Below are positions 10,001 through 17,559 of a DNA stretch of 64,000 nucleotides, piece after piece; positions within the stretch are counted from its first letter, which is position 1; each line of letters opens with the position of its first letter. The position numbers and the translations under genes were made by a program. A model generated the notes under the pieces. It did not search any database and was not told where the DNA came from. It saw only the letters and a program-made list of their open reading frames with translations. Source of the DNA: Bacteroidota bacterium (GTDB lineage Bacteria > Bacteroidota > Bacteroidia > B-17B0 > Aurantibacillaceae); NCBI GenBank assembly GCA_021156365.1, contig JAJNDK010000005.1, positions 248,001-312,000 on the forward strand, written 5' to 3'.

Positions 10001-11905
10001 TTGAGATGCCGTTGCATTCAGGCAATAAGATATCGGTGAACTTGCTGTTGGAGCTGCCGGAGCCGACGTAACGGTAACTACCACCGGTTCCCTGTATGTT
10101 CCCGGGCAGGTTCCCACATAAAAAGTTGTTGTTATTGATAGAGTTGTTGTTGTATACGAAGTACCTGTAGCGATCGGGGTTCCTCCTACCGAAGTTGTGT
10201 ACCAGTTAATGGTCACCGGATTCGGAGCTGTTCCGCTAAGGCTTGCTGAAAGAACAGCTGTTTGTCCCGAACAAATAGTTGCGCCTGTAGTTACAATAGA
10301 AAAACTCGTTGTTGAAGGTGAAACCTCACCTGCTCCGCCCCTGGTTGCACCATTCGGAGGAAAGATATCATCAATCTGGCAACTGTTCCCGGCACCGCCC
10401 GCAAGGTAATTTACAATTCCGTTATTACCACCCGCAATACTCGATGTAGCAGTTGTTCCCGCAGGAACACCAATGTAGCCGCCGCCGCCGCCGCCGCCAG
10501 GACCATAAGCCATTCTGGAAGCCGTAACCATCTGGTTCTGCATGGTATTATTTCCTCCGTTTCCTCCGCGTGCATTTATAGCAACTCCCGATACAAGACC
10601 GGTTGAACTAATAACAATAGCTCCGCCGCCTCCACCGCCGCTTGCTCCTTCTCTCCCTCTTACACTGTTGGGAGCGGTAAGCGTAGTGTTTGTATTACTT
10701 CCTACTGCTCCGTCACTTATTATTTGCCCGGCACCCGAAACAGTACCGTAACTGAGCAGGTAAACAATTCCGCCTCCATCGCCTGCTGAGCCGCCGTATC
10801 CGTTCTCGTGATCGCCACAGCCGCCGCCGCCGCCAAGAAAAATTAATCCGGTGCTATAATTCAAAGGACGGCCGCCACGGCCCCCTTCAACTCTTCTGTT
10901 ATCCGATGTTCCCCAATTTCCGTTGTTTATTCCTCCTGTGCGTGGATCATCATTGTCGTTCGAATAAGTGTATCCTCCACGACCGCCGCCGCTGGAAGAA
11001 CTGGTTGCAAAGCCGGCACCCTCCAGGTTCCAGCAGGTTGTATATGCTGTTTGTGAATTATCCGGATTACCGGTTCCTGTATAATTTGCTACAACTCCGG
11101 CATTGGCACCGCCGCCACCGCCTGCATTTACAGCGTTACCGCCACCGCCGCCATTGGCAATTGCACCTTTGCAAAATTTAGCAGAAAAGGTTCCGTACAC
11201 AACCGTATCACCGGCAATACTTTCACCTTTATTACCGCCCTCATTCCGACCTATTGCACCCCATTGTCCGGCACCGGCTGTAGAAGCCGTTTTATTCCAT
11301 ATTGCACCACCCCTGAAACCAAGTCCTGTAGCATCAATTCTTCCTCCGCTCGTGATAGTTGTATTTCCGTGTACTTCCAGTGCAATAACGCCTCCGTATC
11401 CGAGGTTACGATCCCAGTGGGGACAGGTTATCACTCCGGATGCACCAATAGCAAGACTTGTATATCTTGGAACACGAACTATCTGTGTTTTTCCTGCAGC
11501 GGAATAACTGTTTATTAAAGCGCAGTTAAATGTGATGGTATTTGCGGCAATGCTGCTGATCTCTGCCATTTCATTGTTCCCGGCGCCGTTATACGAAGTT
11601 ATTTCACCGAAAGTACTGTTGTAGGGTCCGGCTGAATTCGGATCCCCGATCCCGGGAAACGGGCTCTGAACGTTTGTTACGGCTCCCTGCATTTGTATGA
11701 TCATTACAAGATCTCCGGCACTTAGTGATGCCACGCTCCCCACTGTAATAGCGGTGGCTCCTGCAGAAACATCTGCCGATAAAGTAGTATAACTGTTTAC
11801 GATTGTTCCGGCTCCGTTCACCACACCCGCACCATCTTTTCCTTGTTGTGCAACAGCAGGTAAGCCCGCTGCCAAAACAAGCAGAGTACAAAATATCTTT
11901 TTCAT
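7100..11905 (-). CDS. Giant secreted surface protein: AgmC-like N-terminus, Gly-rich region, ten Ig-like repeats, PKD domains, type B T9SS sorting domain
   Basis: 1601-aa surface protein, made as a precursor with a signal peptide (about 1-19, ending VAQQG). Residues 25-200 resemble the N-terminal part of Myxococcus AgmC-like surface proteins (AGDLVMIIQMQG, TQIVRVPRYTSL, DATGLGFRGG). Residues 200-530 are glycine-rich with runs of five to seven Gly. About ten repeats of roughly 75-80 residues follow (540-1345), each with a YCQN or YCLN start, a LxWWGT or INWYTS core and a TYYVSQ..CES end. PKD-like domains (WNFGDGT near 1372 and WNFADAS near 1456) and a type B CTD (about 1508-1601, PNIFTPNSDG, FDRWG) complete it. 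T9SS export is established for such CTDs; adhesive function is inferred. Convergent with the lipoprotein upstream in coordinates. Confidence 0.92.
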   Translation of the reverse strand: MKKIFCTLLVLAAGLPAVAQQGKDGAGVVNGAGTIVNSYTTLSADVSAGATAITVGSVASLSAGDLVMIIQMQGAVTNVQSPFPGIGDPNSAGPYNSTFGEITSYNGAGNNEMAEISSIAANTITFNCALINSYSAAGKTQIVRVPRYTSLAIGASGVITCPHWDRNLGYGGVIALEVHGNTTITSGGRIDATGLGFRGGAIWNKTASTAGAGQWGAIGRNEGGNKGESIAGDTVVYGTFSAKFCKGAIANGGGGGNAVNAGGGGGANAGVVANYTGTGNPDNSQTAYTTCWNLEGAGFATSSSSGGGRGGYTYSNDNDDPRTGGINNGNWGTSDNRRVEGGRGGRPLNYSTGLIFLGGGGGCGDHENGYGGSAGDGGGIVYLLSYGTVSGAGQIISDGAVGSNTNTTLTAPNSVRGREGASGGGGGGAIVISSTGLVSGVAINARGGNGGNNTMQNQMVTASRMAYGPGGGGGGGYIGVPAGTTATSSIAGGNNGIVNYLAGGAGNSCQIDDIFPPNGATRGGAGEVSPSTTSFSIVTTGATICSGQTAVLSASLSGTAPNPVTINWYTTSVGGTPIATGTSYTTTTLSITTTFYVGTCPGTYREPVVVTVTSAPAAPTASSPISYCLNATASQLTATAGGGNSLLWWGTDAVGGTSSATAPTPVTTGAGTVTYYVSQTNGSCEGPRQAIVVNTLNLPNAPTAGTPVDYCLNATASQLTATAGGGNSLLWWGTDATGGTSSAIAPTPSAGTVGTITYYVSESNGTCESARTPIDVNVNALPAPPTVADTISYCQNETATPLTPAGAGINWYISASGGSPVATPTPNTGTVGTTTYYVSQTQSGCESNRDSIKVVVNTSFLPPAVTNVNYCAGETPVDLSTNATGTGTLNWWGTDAIGGTSSATAPTPSTATAGTVSYYVSQGSATCESNRAQIDVVVTAVPNEPTVPGPNVIYCQNDVATPLTATADPGNTLVWYTSVGGPGSATAPTPSTATAGNTSYLVSQTNGICESAQENITVMVNALPSPPTLADTASYCQNEVATPLQPNSSNINWYTTPTGGTAVPSITPNTSTAGTTTYYASIIVSGCESPRDSIIVSINISFPAPAVTDTSYCQGATANFLTFNASGTTTLNWYTASTGGTGTVAPPTPSTSTPGSTFYYVSQGTAACESGRSEIEVVIHGLPALPVGTDVNYCQNESAVPLNATGTGALNWYTVIGGTASSTAPTPNTSTVGATNYFVSQTDANGCQGGSDTVTVLVINLQNSPTASNVSYCQGATAIALSATGTSALNWWGTSATGGTSGTVAPTPSTGASGTTTYYVSQGTGACESPRTPIVVTVNAPPALSFVQNASTGCAPACITFAPSIGTATSVQWNFGDGTTATTANMVHCYTIPGTYDVTLTGASTQGCTNTVTVTSAVTVSSGANAQFTLNPGLTVSTGTDVTFLADTNMTQTYSWNFADASSGVLNSSASSNPSHMFDEEGTYCVQLIATASTCKDTSHICIEVLTEATISIPNIFTPNSDGLNDLFVITSEGLKTMEGSIFDRWGLKLHSWSGIGGGWDGKGKGGKSVSNGVYYYIISTSDFKNEAKQYSGYVQVIGTE
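10478..10499. repeat. GCC/CCG trinucleotide run coding poly-glycine
   Basis: About seven GCC triplets in a row on the + strand, read on the minus strand as GGC codons of a Gly run inside the 1601-aa surface protein. Several shorter CCG runs occur nearby (around 10630, 10825, 10990, 11110, 11140). Because the unit is three bases, slippage would change the length of the Gly run but not the frame. Confidence 0.8.
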
Positions 11906-11960
11906 TTTTTCATTTTTTGAATTAAAATAAACCCTTCTATTTTAATTAAATAAGTCCGCG

Positions 11961-11990
11961 CAAAGTATAAATAATTGCTTCTTTTTCAAA
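11961..11990 (-). promoter_or_regulatory. Putative promoter of the 1601-aa surface protein gene
   Basis: On the minus strand a TTTG (11987-11990) is followed after 17 bp by TATACTTTG ending at 11961, a close match to the Bacteroidota TTTG / TAnnTTTG pair with one extra base in the -7 spacer. It lies about 55 bp before the start codon, in AT-rich DNA. Confidence 0.4.
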
Positions 11991-12080
11991 ACCTTGTCTA
12001 CTAATTTACGAAAAAAAGAGGCAAAAACCATAAACTACAGAGAATTAATGCATTAGGCCTTATAGTTAACAAATTGACTC

Positions 12081-12088
12081 TATATTTG
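12081..12088 (+). promoter_or_regulatory. -7 element directly before the start codon (possible leaderless mRNA)
   Basis: TATATTTG matches TAnnTTTG and ends only 5 bp before the ATG at 12094, so a transcript starting at the usual distance would begin at or next to the start codon. No Shine-Dalgarno sequence fits in that space. Confidence 0.45.
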
Positions 12089-12093
12089 CAGGT

Positions 12094-13188
12094 ATGTTAA
12101 AACAACCCATTCAAAACCTCCTGCTGAAACCTGTTTTATATCTTATTCTGCCTGCTGCATTTTCCTGTGTGAGCGATACCTATAGGGAACAAGGTGCAGA
12201 ACAGGGCAAAGGATCTCAGCAGCAGCTTACGAAGACGGACCCTATGTACAAAGACCTTGATCTTTCTCTTGCATTACAACAAAGCGAATGGAAAGGGAAC
12301 GAAGCATTTAAAACAAAGGCGGAGATCCGTTCAATGCAGCTGATTTTTGATCTCACTCTCTCTCCTGTTAACACTTCTCTTATTCCATTGTCGGCCAATA
12401 AAAAAGACACCTTTGCAGAAACGATCCTGACAATGGAGGTATTGTTTGATGGTAAACCGATCGAATTTGATATTCCAAACCCGGAAAAAAGCTGGCTGAA
12501 AAGAACGAGCTTGCAAAAATTGCCTGGCACTGCCATGAGTTTTACATCAGGTACCTGGAACCTTACCGGATCCAAAGATCTGAGACTTGTATTACCGCTT
12601 TTTATATTCTCGGGTTTAAAAGCCAATTCTGAAGGAACAGTGAGTATCCGGGTTTGGCAGGATCTGTTTATCGGCCCGCAACACAAAAAAGAAACGAGAG
12701 TTCCTATCGGGGCGCCGGTGGTGAGTTATTACCACGACACGCTCAGAACAAAGCTGATCGATAATACTTATTCTTTTTCTTTTACCATTCCCCGGGTATA
12801 CCGCACAGCGATTATTTGCGACTCACTCATCCTGCAGAACGACAGTGAATGGTCTACGTCGGGAAGTGATAATACGATCTTTAAAAGCTCCTACCCGGAT
12901 ATTTATTTTTCCGTGAAGGATCTCTATGAAAACAAACAAAACAGTTCCGAAACTCAAAAATCAACGACCTGGTTTAGCGGAGATTCTATTTCTTTTTTCC
13001 ATTACAGCCCAAGTGAGCCTTTTTCAATAACGGTATATGATTATGATGTGCTTTCGAAAGACGATGTGCTGGGAGACTGGAAAGGTGAATTGAGTGCCTT
13101 TGAGAACAACAAACGATACCCATTAAAATTCGGGCATATAAAGACTTTCTATTTCAGGAAGAAGGAATGTGGGCAAATGAATAAATAG
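12094..13188 (+). CDS. Lipoprotein with C2-like C-terminal domain, function unknown
   Basis: 364-aa predicted lipoprotein: hydrophobic segment and lipobox AFSC with Cys25. The middle part is strand-rich without a recognised family. The C-terminal 90 residues (about 265-355) look like a C2 domain: SYPDIYFSVKD, then PFSITVYDYD and LSKDDVLGDWKGEL, where the acidic residues are placed as in Ca-binding C2 loops (D.D...DD.LG). C2 domains in bacteria are uncommon and this assignment is from motif pattern only. It is a single gene, probably transcribed from the adjacent TATATTTG promoter motif, and it ends at a bidirectional terminator shared with the convergent DUF4412-like gene. Confidence 0.75.
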   Translation: MLKQPIQNLLLKPVLYLILPAAFSCVSDTYREQGAEQGKGSQQQLTKTDPMYKDLDLSLALQQSEWKGNEAFKTKAEIRSMQLIFDLTLSPVNTSLIPLSANKKDTFAETILTMEVLFDGKPIEFDIPNPEKSWLKRTSLQKLPGTAMSFTSGTWNLTGSKDLRLVLPLFIFSGLKANSEGTVSIRVWQDLFIGPQHKKETRVPIGAPVVSYYHDTLRTKLIDNTYSFSFTIPRVYRTAIICDSLILQNDSEWSTSGSDNTIFKSSYPDIYFSVKDLYENKQNSSETQKSTTWFSGDSISFFHYSPSEPFSITVYDYDVLSKDDVLGDWKGELSAFENNKRYPLKFGHIKTFYFRKKECGQMNK

Positions 13189-13223
13189 GCAGCTACTGAA
13201 AAGAATACTGTATTTCATAAAAC

Positions 13224-13255
13224 AAAAAAACCTTCCTGTTAGAGAAGGTTTTTTT
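13224..13255. terminator. Bidirectional intrinsic terminator
   Basis: A-run, stem AACCTTC / GAAGGTT with loop CTGTTAGA, then T-run. It is symmetrical enough to work for both the + strand lipoprotein gene ending at 13188 and the minus-strand gene ending at 13273. Confidence 0.85.
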
Positions 13256-13272
13256 ATTGCTTTAAATACTGT

Positions 13273-13905
13273 TTATTGCTCGAATTTTTTGTAGTCAGCC
13301 GGAACAGAAACCTGTGTGAGCTCAAGGCCTTTTTTCTCGATCTTGGTCATCTCCAGTTTGCTGATCGTTTTGCCATCTAAGGTTGTTTCATAAGATGCAA
13401 GTGGCATGGAGCCTTTCGGCAGATCTTTGATCTCATTGAAATAAATGGATTGTTTGTCTTTACGGTTCCACATTTTTACCATCGGAACAAAGAAATCGAA
13501 TTTTTCGGTAGTGATCCAGTAGCTGATTTGCGTGTTCTCATCCGTATTCAACACCACATATTCCGTACATTTTTTGCCCAGGTATGTTTTTACATTCTTG
13601 GTTTTTGTAACCTCGCATTTTCCTTTGATAACCGCCGGCGTTTCTGATTTATGCTCTCCCCATACTTTACGGGCCGGGTTCAGGAATTTTATTTGTTTGT
13701 TGGACAGATCAAAAACGAAACTCCCTTCTACCTTGCCTGTTTTTTTACCTAACTGGTCAAGTCTCACATGGTCACCTTTTACGTAGTAAACGTTTGTATT
13801 CGTATCCTTTTTGTTTTCCATTTTAAACTCAATACTTCCTTCAAATTGTGCGAAAGCAGAAACGGAGAAGATAAGGGCGGTGACAAAGAGTGCAATTTTT
13901 TTCAT
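13273..13905 (-). CDS. DUF4412-like secreted protein
   Basis: 210-aa exported protein: signal peptide about 1-19 (ALIFSVSAFAQ). The mature part begins with FEGSIEFKMENK and contains a YYVKGDHVRLD strand pair, FVFDLSNKQIKFLNP and GKKCTEYVVLN. This is the layout of the DUF4412 family, periplasmic or surface proteins with a predicted LolA-like sheet fold; their role is not known. A single Cys pair in the centre (CEVT, KKCTEY) may form a disulfide. Single gene, divergent from hemB across about 300 bp. Confidence 0.8.
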   Translation of the reverse strand: MKKIALFVTALIFSVSAFAQFEGSIEFKMENKKDTNTNVYYVKGDHVRLDQLGKKTGKVEGSFVFDLSNKQIKFLNPARKVWGEHKSETPAVIKGKCEVTKTKNVKTYLGKKCTEYVVLNTDENTQISYWITTEKFDFFVPMVKMWNRKDKQSIYFNEIKDLPKGSMPLASYETTLDGKTISKLEMTKIEKKGLELTQVSVPADYKKFEQ

Positions 13906-14006
13906 GTCAGATTATTTAATTTATTTATTATTTAGTTATGTTCCTTTATTTTACCCGGTCTTTAACAAACTTCCCGGACTTTTACATGAATTATGCCAGA
14001 ATTTCC

Positions 14007-14024
14007 TCCCGATAGCTATCGGGA
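14007..14024. repeat. 18-bp palindromic intergenic repeat, copy 2
   Basis: Exact copy of TCCCGATAGCTATCGGGA between the divergent DUF4412-like gene and hemB. Its flanks (CCTCCCG...GGGACGCTG) resemble copy 1 at 4240 (CCTCCCG...GGGACGAAT), suggesting a slightly longer conserved unit. Confidence 0.85.
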
Positions 14025-14158
14025 CGCTGATACGGGCATTGTATTGTATTCAAAAAATCTATTTAAAGCCATGATAATTAACTATCTCGCTCAAAAATTT
14101 AGCTAATATAGAAAGATGATTTAAGAAATCAAAAAATAGGGGTAAATTTTATATTTCC

Positions 14159-14166
14159 TACCTTTG
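14159..14166 (+). promoter_or_regulatory. -7 element of the hemB promoter
   Basis: TACCTTTG, a full match to TAnnTTTG followed by C, 45 bp upstream of the hemB ATG. A start of transcription near 14171-14173 would place the palindrome variant at 14173-14190 at the very 5' end of the hemB leader. Confidence 0.55.
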
Positions 14167-14172
14167 CAGCCT

Positions 14173-14190
14173 CCCCGATAGTTATCGGGA
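14173..14190. repeat. Palindromic repeat, variant copy in the hemB leader
   Basis: CCCCGATAGTTATCGGGA differs from the family palindrome in the first base and one centre base; the stem CCCGATA / TATCGGG is intact. It sits 21 bp before the hemB ATG and just after the predicted transcription start, so it is probably transcribed as a 5' hairpin. Confidence 0.75.
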
Positions 14191-14211
14191 CCACTAAAAT
14201 TTTTTTAACAG

Positions 14212-15183
14212 ATGCTTACACACCGTCCGCGCAGAAACCGTAAATCACAAGCGATCCGTGACCTCGTTGAGGAAACAAGCCTGAGTGTAAAAGATTTTAT
14301 ATTCCCTCTTTTTCTGATCGAAGGAAAAAACAAAAAAACAGAAGTAAGCTCCATGCCCGGTATTTTCAGGCTTTCGCCGGACTTATTGATCCGGGAAATA
14401 GAAACCTGCATGAAGCTTGGCATCTATACATTCGACCTTTTTCCGAATATCGAAGAAAAGTTGAAGAACAAAACTGCTACGGAAAGCTGGAATGAAAAAG
14501 GCCTGTACCTGAGAACCATCCGCGAGCTCAAAAAAAAATTACCGGAAGCGGTGATCATGACAGATGTGGCAATGGATCCATACAGCAGCGACGGCCACGA
14601 CGGATTAGTGGTGAAAGGAGAGATCCGGAACGATGAAACACTGGAGATCCTTGCAAAAATGGCACTGGCGCAGGCCGAAGCCGGAGCCGATATCCTTGGG
14701 CCAAGCGATATGATGGATGGACGTGTGGGCTACCTGCGCGAAGAGCTGGATGAAGCAGGCTTTACCAACGTTTCGATCATGAGCTATACTGCCAAATACG
14801 CGAGTGGTTTCTACGGTCCCTTTCGGGATGCACTGGAAAGCGCTCCGCGTTTCGGCGATAAAAAAACCTACCAGATGAATCCTGCCAACAGCCGGGAAGC
14901 ATTGATAGAAGCCCAACTGGACCTGGAAGAGGGAGCGGATTTTCTGATGGTAAAACCTGCCTTGTCGTACCTCGATATCATCAAATCGCTGAGCGATAAT
15001 TTTGATCTGCCGATCGCAGCCTATAATGTGAGCGGTGAATATGCCATGGTGAAAGCTGCTGCTGCCAAGGGATGGATAGATGGCGACCGGATCCGCGACG
15101 AGATGCTGCTGAGCATGAAACGTGCCGGAGCGAAGATCATCCTTACTTATTTTGCAAAAGAATACGCGTTAAAGCATACGTAA
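14212..15183 (+). CDS. hemB: Porphobilinogen synthase (delta-aminolevulinate dehydratase)
   Basis: Condenses two 5-aminolevulinate molecules to porphobilinogen in cytoplasmic haem synthesis. The 323-aa length and motifs fit HemB: RPRRNRKSQAIR at the start, Lys195 in SYTAKYASGFYGPFRDA, and the Schiff-base Lys248 in DFLMVKPALSYLD. The metal region reads DVAMDPYSSDGHDG. The three cysteines that bind the active-site zinc in Escherichia coli HemB (120, 122, 130) are Ala120, Asp122 and Asp130 here, as in the plant-type Mg-dependent or metal-reduced enzymes. It is followed after 2 bp by a secreted protein of unknown function, likely in the same transcript. Confidence 0.96.
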   Translation: MLTHRPRRNRKSQAIRDLVEETSLSVKDFIFPLFLIEGKNKKTEVSSMPGIFRLSPDLLIREIETCMKLGIYTFDLFPNIEEKLKNKTATESWNEKGLYLRTIRELKKKLPEAVIMTDVAMDPYSSDGHDGLVVKGEIRNDETLEILAKMALAQAEAGADILGPSDMMDGRVGYLREELDEAGFTNVSIMSYTAKYASGFYGPFRDALESAPRFGDKKTYQMNPANSREALIEAQLDLEEGADFLMVKPALSYLDIIKSLSDNFDLPIAAYNVSGEYAMVKAAAAKGWIDGDRIRDEMLLSMKRAGAKIILTYFAKEYALKHT

Positions 15184-15185
15184 TC

Positions 15186-16124
15186 ATGTGTGGCAGAAAG
15201 CTGATGATCCTTGCCTGCGTGCTCTTTTGTCTCGAAACAAAGGCGCAGACAAACGATCTTTCGTTCGAGCAGCAGTATGAGCTTGTGCAAAAGGTCGACA
15301 TGAATTATAGCAGCATGCCTGAACGGATCAAAGAAATAGATCAGCTGCTTGCTTCCGGAAAGATCACACGTAAAAGCTATATTGCCGACCTCTACGCGAT
15401 GCAGGCCGGTTCTTTAATAGCCTTGCATAAAAACAAGCTATGGGAATACACTGAAAACAAACCGGATTCCGGCACCCAAAAGATCCTTACTGAAATATAT
15501 GACTTGTACAATAAAGCCGTTGATACCTGCACAGGCTGTACTCCAAAATATATATTCAAACGTTACGAGTTCGAAGCGGGGTATGATTTCCTGGAATCAA
15601 AAACCGAAGCGGATCTTCAGCAATTAAAAACCTTTGGCTACAAGCCCGATAAAGAAGGCATTTCAGCCGGGCTCACTTACTCGCATTCCAAACGATCCGA
15701 TTACATTGGGATAGAGTTTGGGGCGGCTTCTTTTTATACACCTGTATACCAGCTGCTGTCCAGAGATCCGGATACGGGAGTGGAAGAAGTGGTGGACGAC
15801 AATATCGCTCCGATCTGCTTTCATGTATTTGTAGCAGGATTCAATAAGAATATCAGCCGGCAGGGTTACGAGGTGTGGCTTTCTCCCATGCAAATGACAT
15901 CGCCCCTGATGATCAACGTCACCAAATTCGGTTTCAGTGAACACTATATCAGTGGACAAAAACCACTCTGGTTCTATCGCCCCGAAATAGGTTTAGGCTG
16001 GGGGGCCTTTTCTGTTAACTGGGGTTATTCCATTTACCTCAAAAAAGATACCCGGAAAGACTATAGTTATTCTTCTTTCACTGCCCGCGTCAGCTTTCCA
16101 TTCTACAATTATTTCAAGAAATAA
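15186..16124 (+). CDS. Secreted protein of unknown function downstream of hemB
   Basis: 312 aa from the ATG at 15186, 2 bp after the hemB stop; this start is preferred to one inside hemB because it gives a signal peptide (KLMILACVLFCLETKAQT). The mature part begins with helical segments (LSFEQQYELVQKVD, KSYIADLYAMQAGSLIAL) and ends with strand-like, aromatic-rich segments (GISAGLTYSHSKRSDYIGIEFG, GLGWGAFSVNWGYSIYL, SSFTARVSFPFYNYFKK) suggesting a small beta-barrel. The last residues end in an aromatic/Lys stretch, as in outer-membrane proteins. No family recognised. It is 16 bp before the next glycosyltransferase gene, so hemB, this gene and the transferase may form an operon. Confidence 0.72.
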   Translation: MCGRKLMILACVLFCLETKAQTNDLSFEQQYELVQKVDMNYSSMPERIKEIDQLLASGKITRKSYIADLYAMQAGSLIALHKNKLWEYTENKPDSGTQKILTEIYDLYNKAVDTCTGCTPKYIFKRYEFEAGYDFLESKTEADLQQLKTFGYKPDKEGISAGLTYSHSKRSDYIGIEFGAASFYTPVYQLLSRDPDTGVEEVVDDNIAPICFHVFVAGFNKNISRQGYEVWLSPMQMTSPLMINVTKFGFSEHYISGQKPLWFYRPEIGLGWGAFSVNWGYSIYLKKDTRKDYSYSSFTARVSFPFYNYFKK

Positions 16125-16140
16125 CCCGTATTATTGTATC

Positions 16141-17559
16141 ATGCGCAATCAAGGCTATTTTCCCTTTTACCTGCTGCTGACCGGGGTATGCATCGTGCTC
16201 CTGTTGCCTGTTTGGCTGCAGCACGGGATGTTTATGGACGGCGTGCAATATGCCTGTGTTTCGAAAAATTTAGCAGCCGGAAAAGGAAGTTTCTGGTTCC
16301 CGTTTTTGTGTGAATCCTGGTGGTATGGTACGAACCGTTTTATGGAACATCCACCTTTGTTCTACGCAATCGAATCCGTTTTTTTCAAACTGTTCGGAAA
16401 TGGCATGTATACCGAACGGATCTTTTGTGCAACTGCAGCTATTGTGAATGCGCTGCTTATTCATCTTACCTGGAAACTTATCGCGGAAAAGTATGCGCTT
16501 GAAAAGAAGATGAGCTGGTTCCCGCTCCTGGCCTGGATATCTATCCCGGTGTGTTTCTGGTCCTTTCAGAATAATATCATTGAGATTCTTGTGTCGGTAT
16601 TCACACTGATGAGTGTTTATTTCACACTGCATTTACTTTTTAAGCAACACTTCTCTGTTCTCCTGCTGATCCTTTCGGGGCTTTGCATTTTTTTTGCCAC
16701 GCTTACCAAAGGGATTCCCGGCTTTTTTCCGATCGTTACCATTCCTCTTTTTTATCTGTTTACGCGGGAGATCTCTTTCAAAAAAGCTGCAGCCTATAGC
16801 TTAGTAGTAGCTGCAGTGCCACTACTGATCTATGCGCTATTGCTTGGCTTCCACGACAAAGCCCGGGAAAGCCTTGTCTTTTATTTTACCGAACGCCTTT
16901 TGCATCGCATACAAAATGTGCCTTCTACCGACACCCGCTTTTTCATTATCGGCGGACTGTTATCGGAGTTCGTTCCTGTTGTTGTTGCAGGCCTGTTGTT
17001 GCTTTTTGTCCGCACGAAAAAAGGAGTGATGAAAGAGCGCATGCCTTTCTTTTATTTCCTGCTTGCTTTGGGGCTCAGCGGTGTGCTTCCCCTGATGATC
17101 ACGATGGTGCAAAACAAATTCTATTTCGTTCCGGCCCTGCCTTTTTTTGCGCTTGCATTCGGCATCTTGTTGTATCCGCGTATACAAAAACTAAGTGAGG
17201 CCATTCGAAGTGTTCGTTCAGGGCGGATCTGCCTGCTGGTCTTTTCTTTCCTTCTCTGTGCCAGTGGGATCGTGTATAGCATTCGCGAAGCCGGTAAGGA
17301 TTTTCGTGATGAGGAAACGCTGAGTGAAGTACGGCTGATAGGTCCGGTGGTGCAAAATACAACACTGATCAGTGTGGAAAAAGAAATCTACGAAGACTGG
17401 AATTTTCAGTTCTACCTGCTGCGTTATTACGACGTAAGCATCACACCGCTTAAAGATCCCCTTCCCTACCTGATCACACAGCGCTTAAAACCCGACAGTA
17501 TCTATCAGCGGGTTCCGCTTCCGACAAAAAAACATACCTTGTATAAACGCGTTCCTTAG
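16141..17559 (+). CDS. ArnT/PMT-like polyprenyl-phosphate-sugar glycosyltransferase (GT83-type, GT-C fold)
   Basis: 472-aa polytopic inner-membrane protein with about eleven hydrophobic segments. The N-terminal loop carries the GT-C marks of the ArnT/PMT superfamily: Asp33 in MFMDGVQYACVSKNLA and the EHPPL motif at 69-73. Such enzymes move a sugar from a polyprenyl phosphate to lipid A, protein or another acceptor on the periplasmic side; the sugar and acceptor are not visible here. The long segment 150-300 includes a periplasmic charged loop with HRIQNVPSTDTRF. The stop codon overlaps that of the convergent GH16 gene (TTAG at 17556-17559). Confidence 0.8.
   Translation: MRNQGYFPFYLLLTGVCIVLLLPVWLQHGMFMDGVQYACVSKNLAAGKGSFWFPFLCESWWYGTNRFMEHPPLFYAIESVFFKLFGNGMYTERIFCATAAIVNALLIHLTWKLIAEKYALEKKMSWFPLLAWISIPVCFWSFQNNIIEILVSVFTLMSVYFTLHLLFKQHFSVLLLILSGLCIFFATLTKGIPGFFPIVTIPLFYLFTREISFKKAAAYSLVVAAVPLLIYALLLGFHDKARESLVFYFTERLLHRIQNVPSTDTRFFIIGGLLSEFVPVVVAGLLLLFVRTKKGVMKERMPFFYFLLALGLSGVLPLMITMVQNKFYFVPALPFFALAFGILLYPRIQKLSEAIRSVRSGRICLLVFSFLLCASGIVYSIREAGKDFRDEETLSEVRLIGPVVQNTTLISVEKEIYEDWNFQFYLLRYYDVSITPLKDPLPYLITQRLKPDSIYQRVPLPTKKHTLYKRVP

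Larger units (their letters stand above)
13906..14211. other. Divergent intergenic region with two palindromic repeats and the hemB promoter
   Basis: 306 bp without a convincing gene. It is AT-rich and holds the palindrome at 14007-14024, the TACCTTTG motif at 14159-14166 and the palindrome variant at 14173-14190 just downstream of that motif. Short open frames here have no family features. Confidence 0.7.

Noticed and set aside
11103-11507. 134-codon + strand frame opposite the Gly-rich region
   Set aside because: It is the complement of Gly codons, giving poly-Pro/Ala; no independent gene features.
15072-15185. Longer N-terminus for the secreted protein after hemB, starting inside hemB
   Set aside because: The added residues are an out-of-frame reading of hemB and mask a good signal peptide; the ATG at 15186 is preferred.
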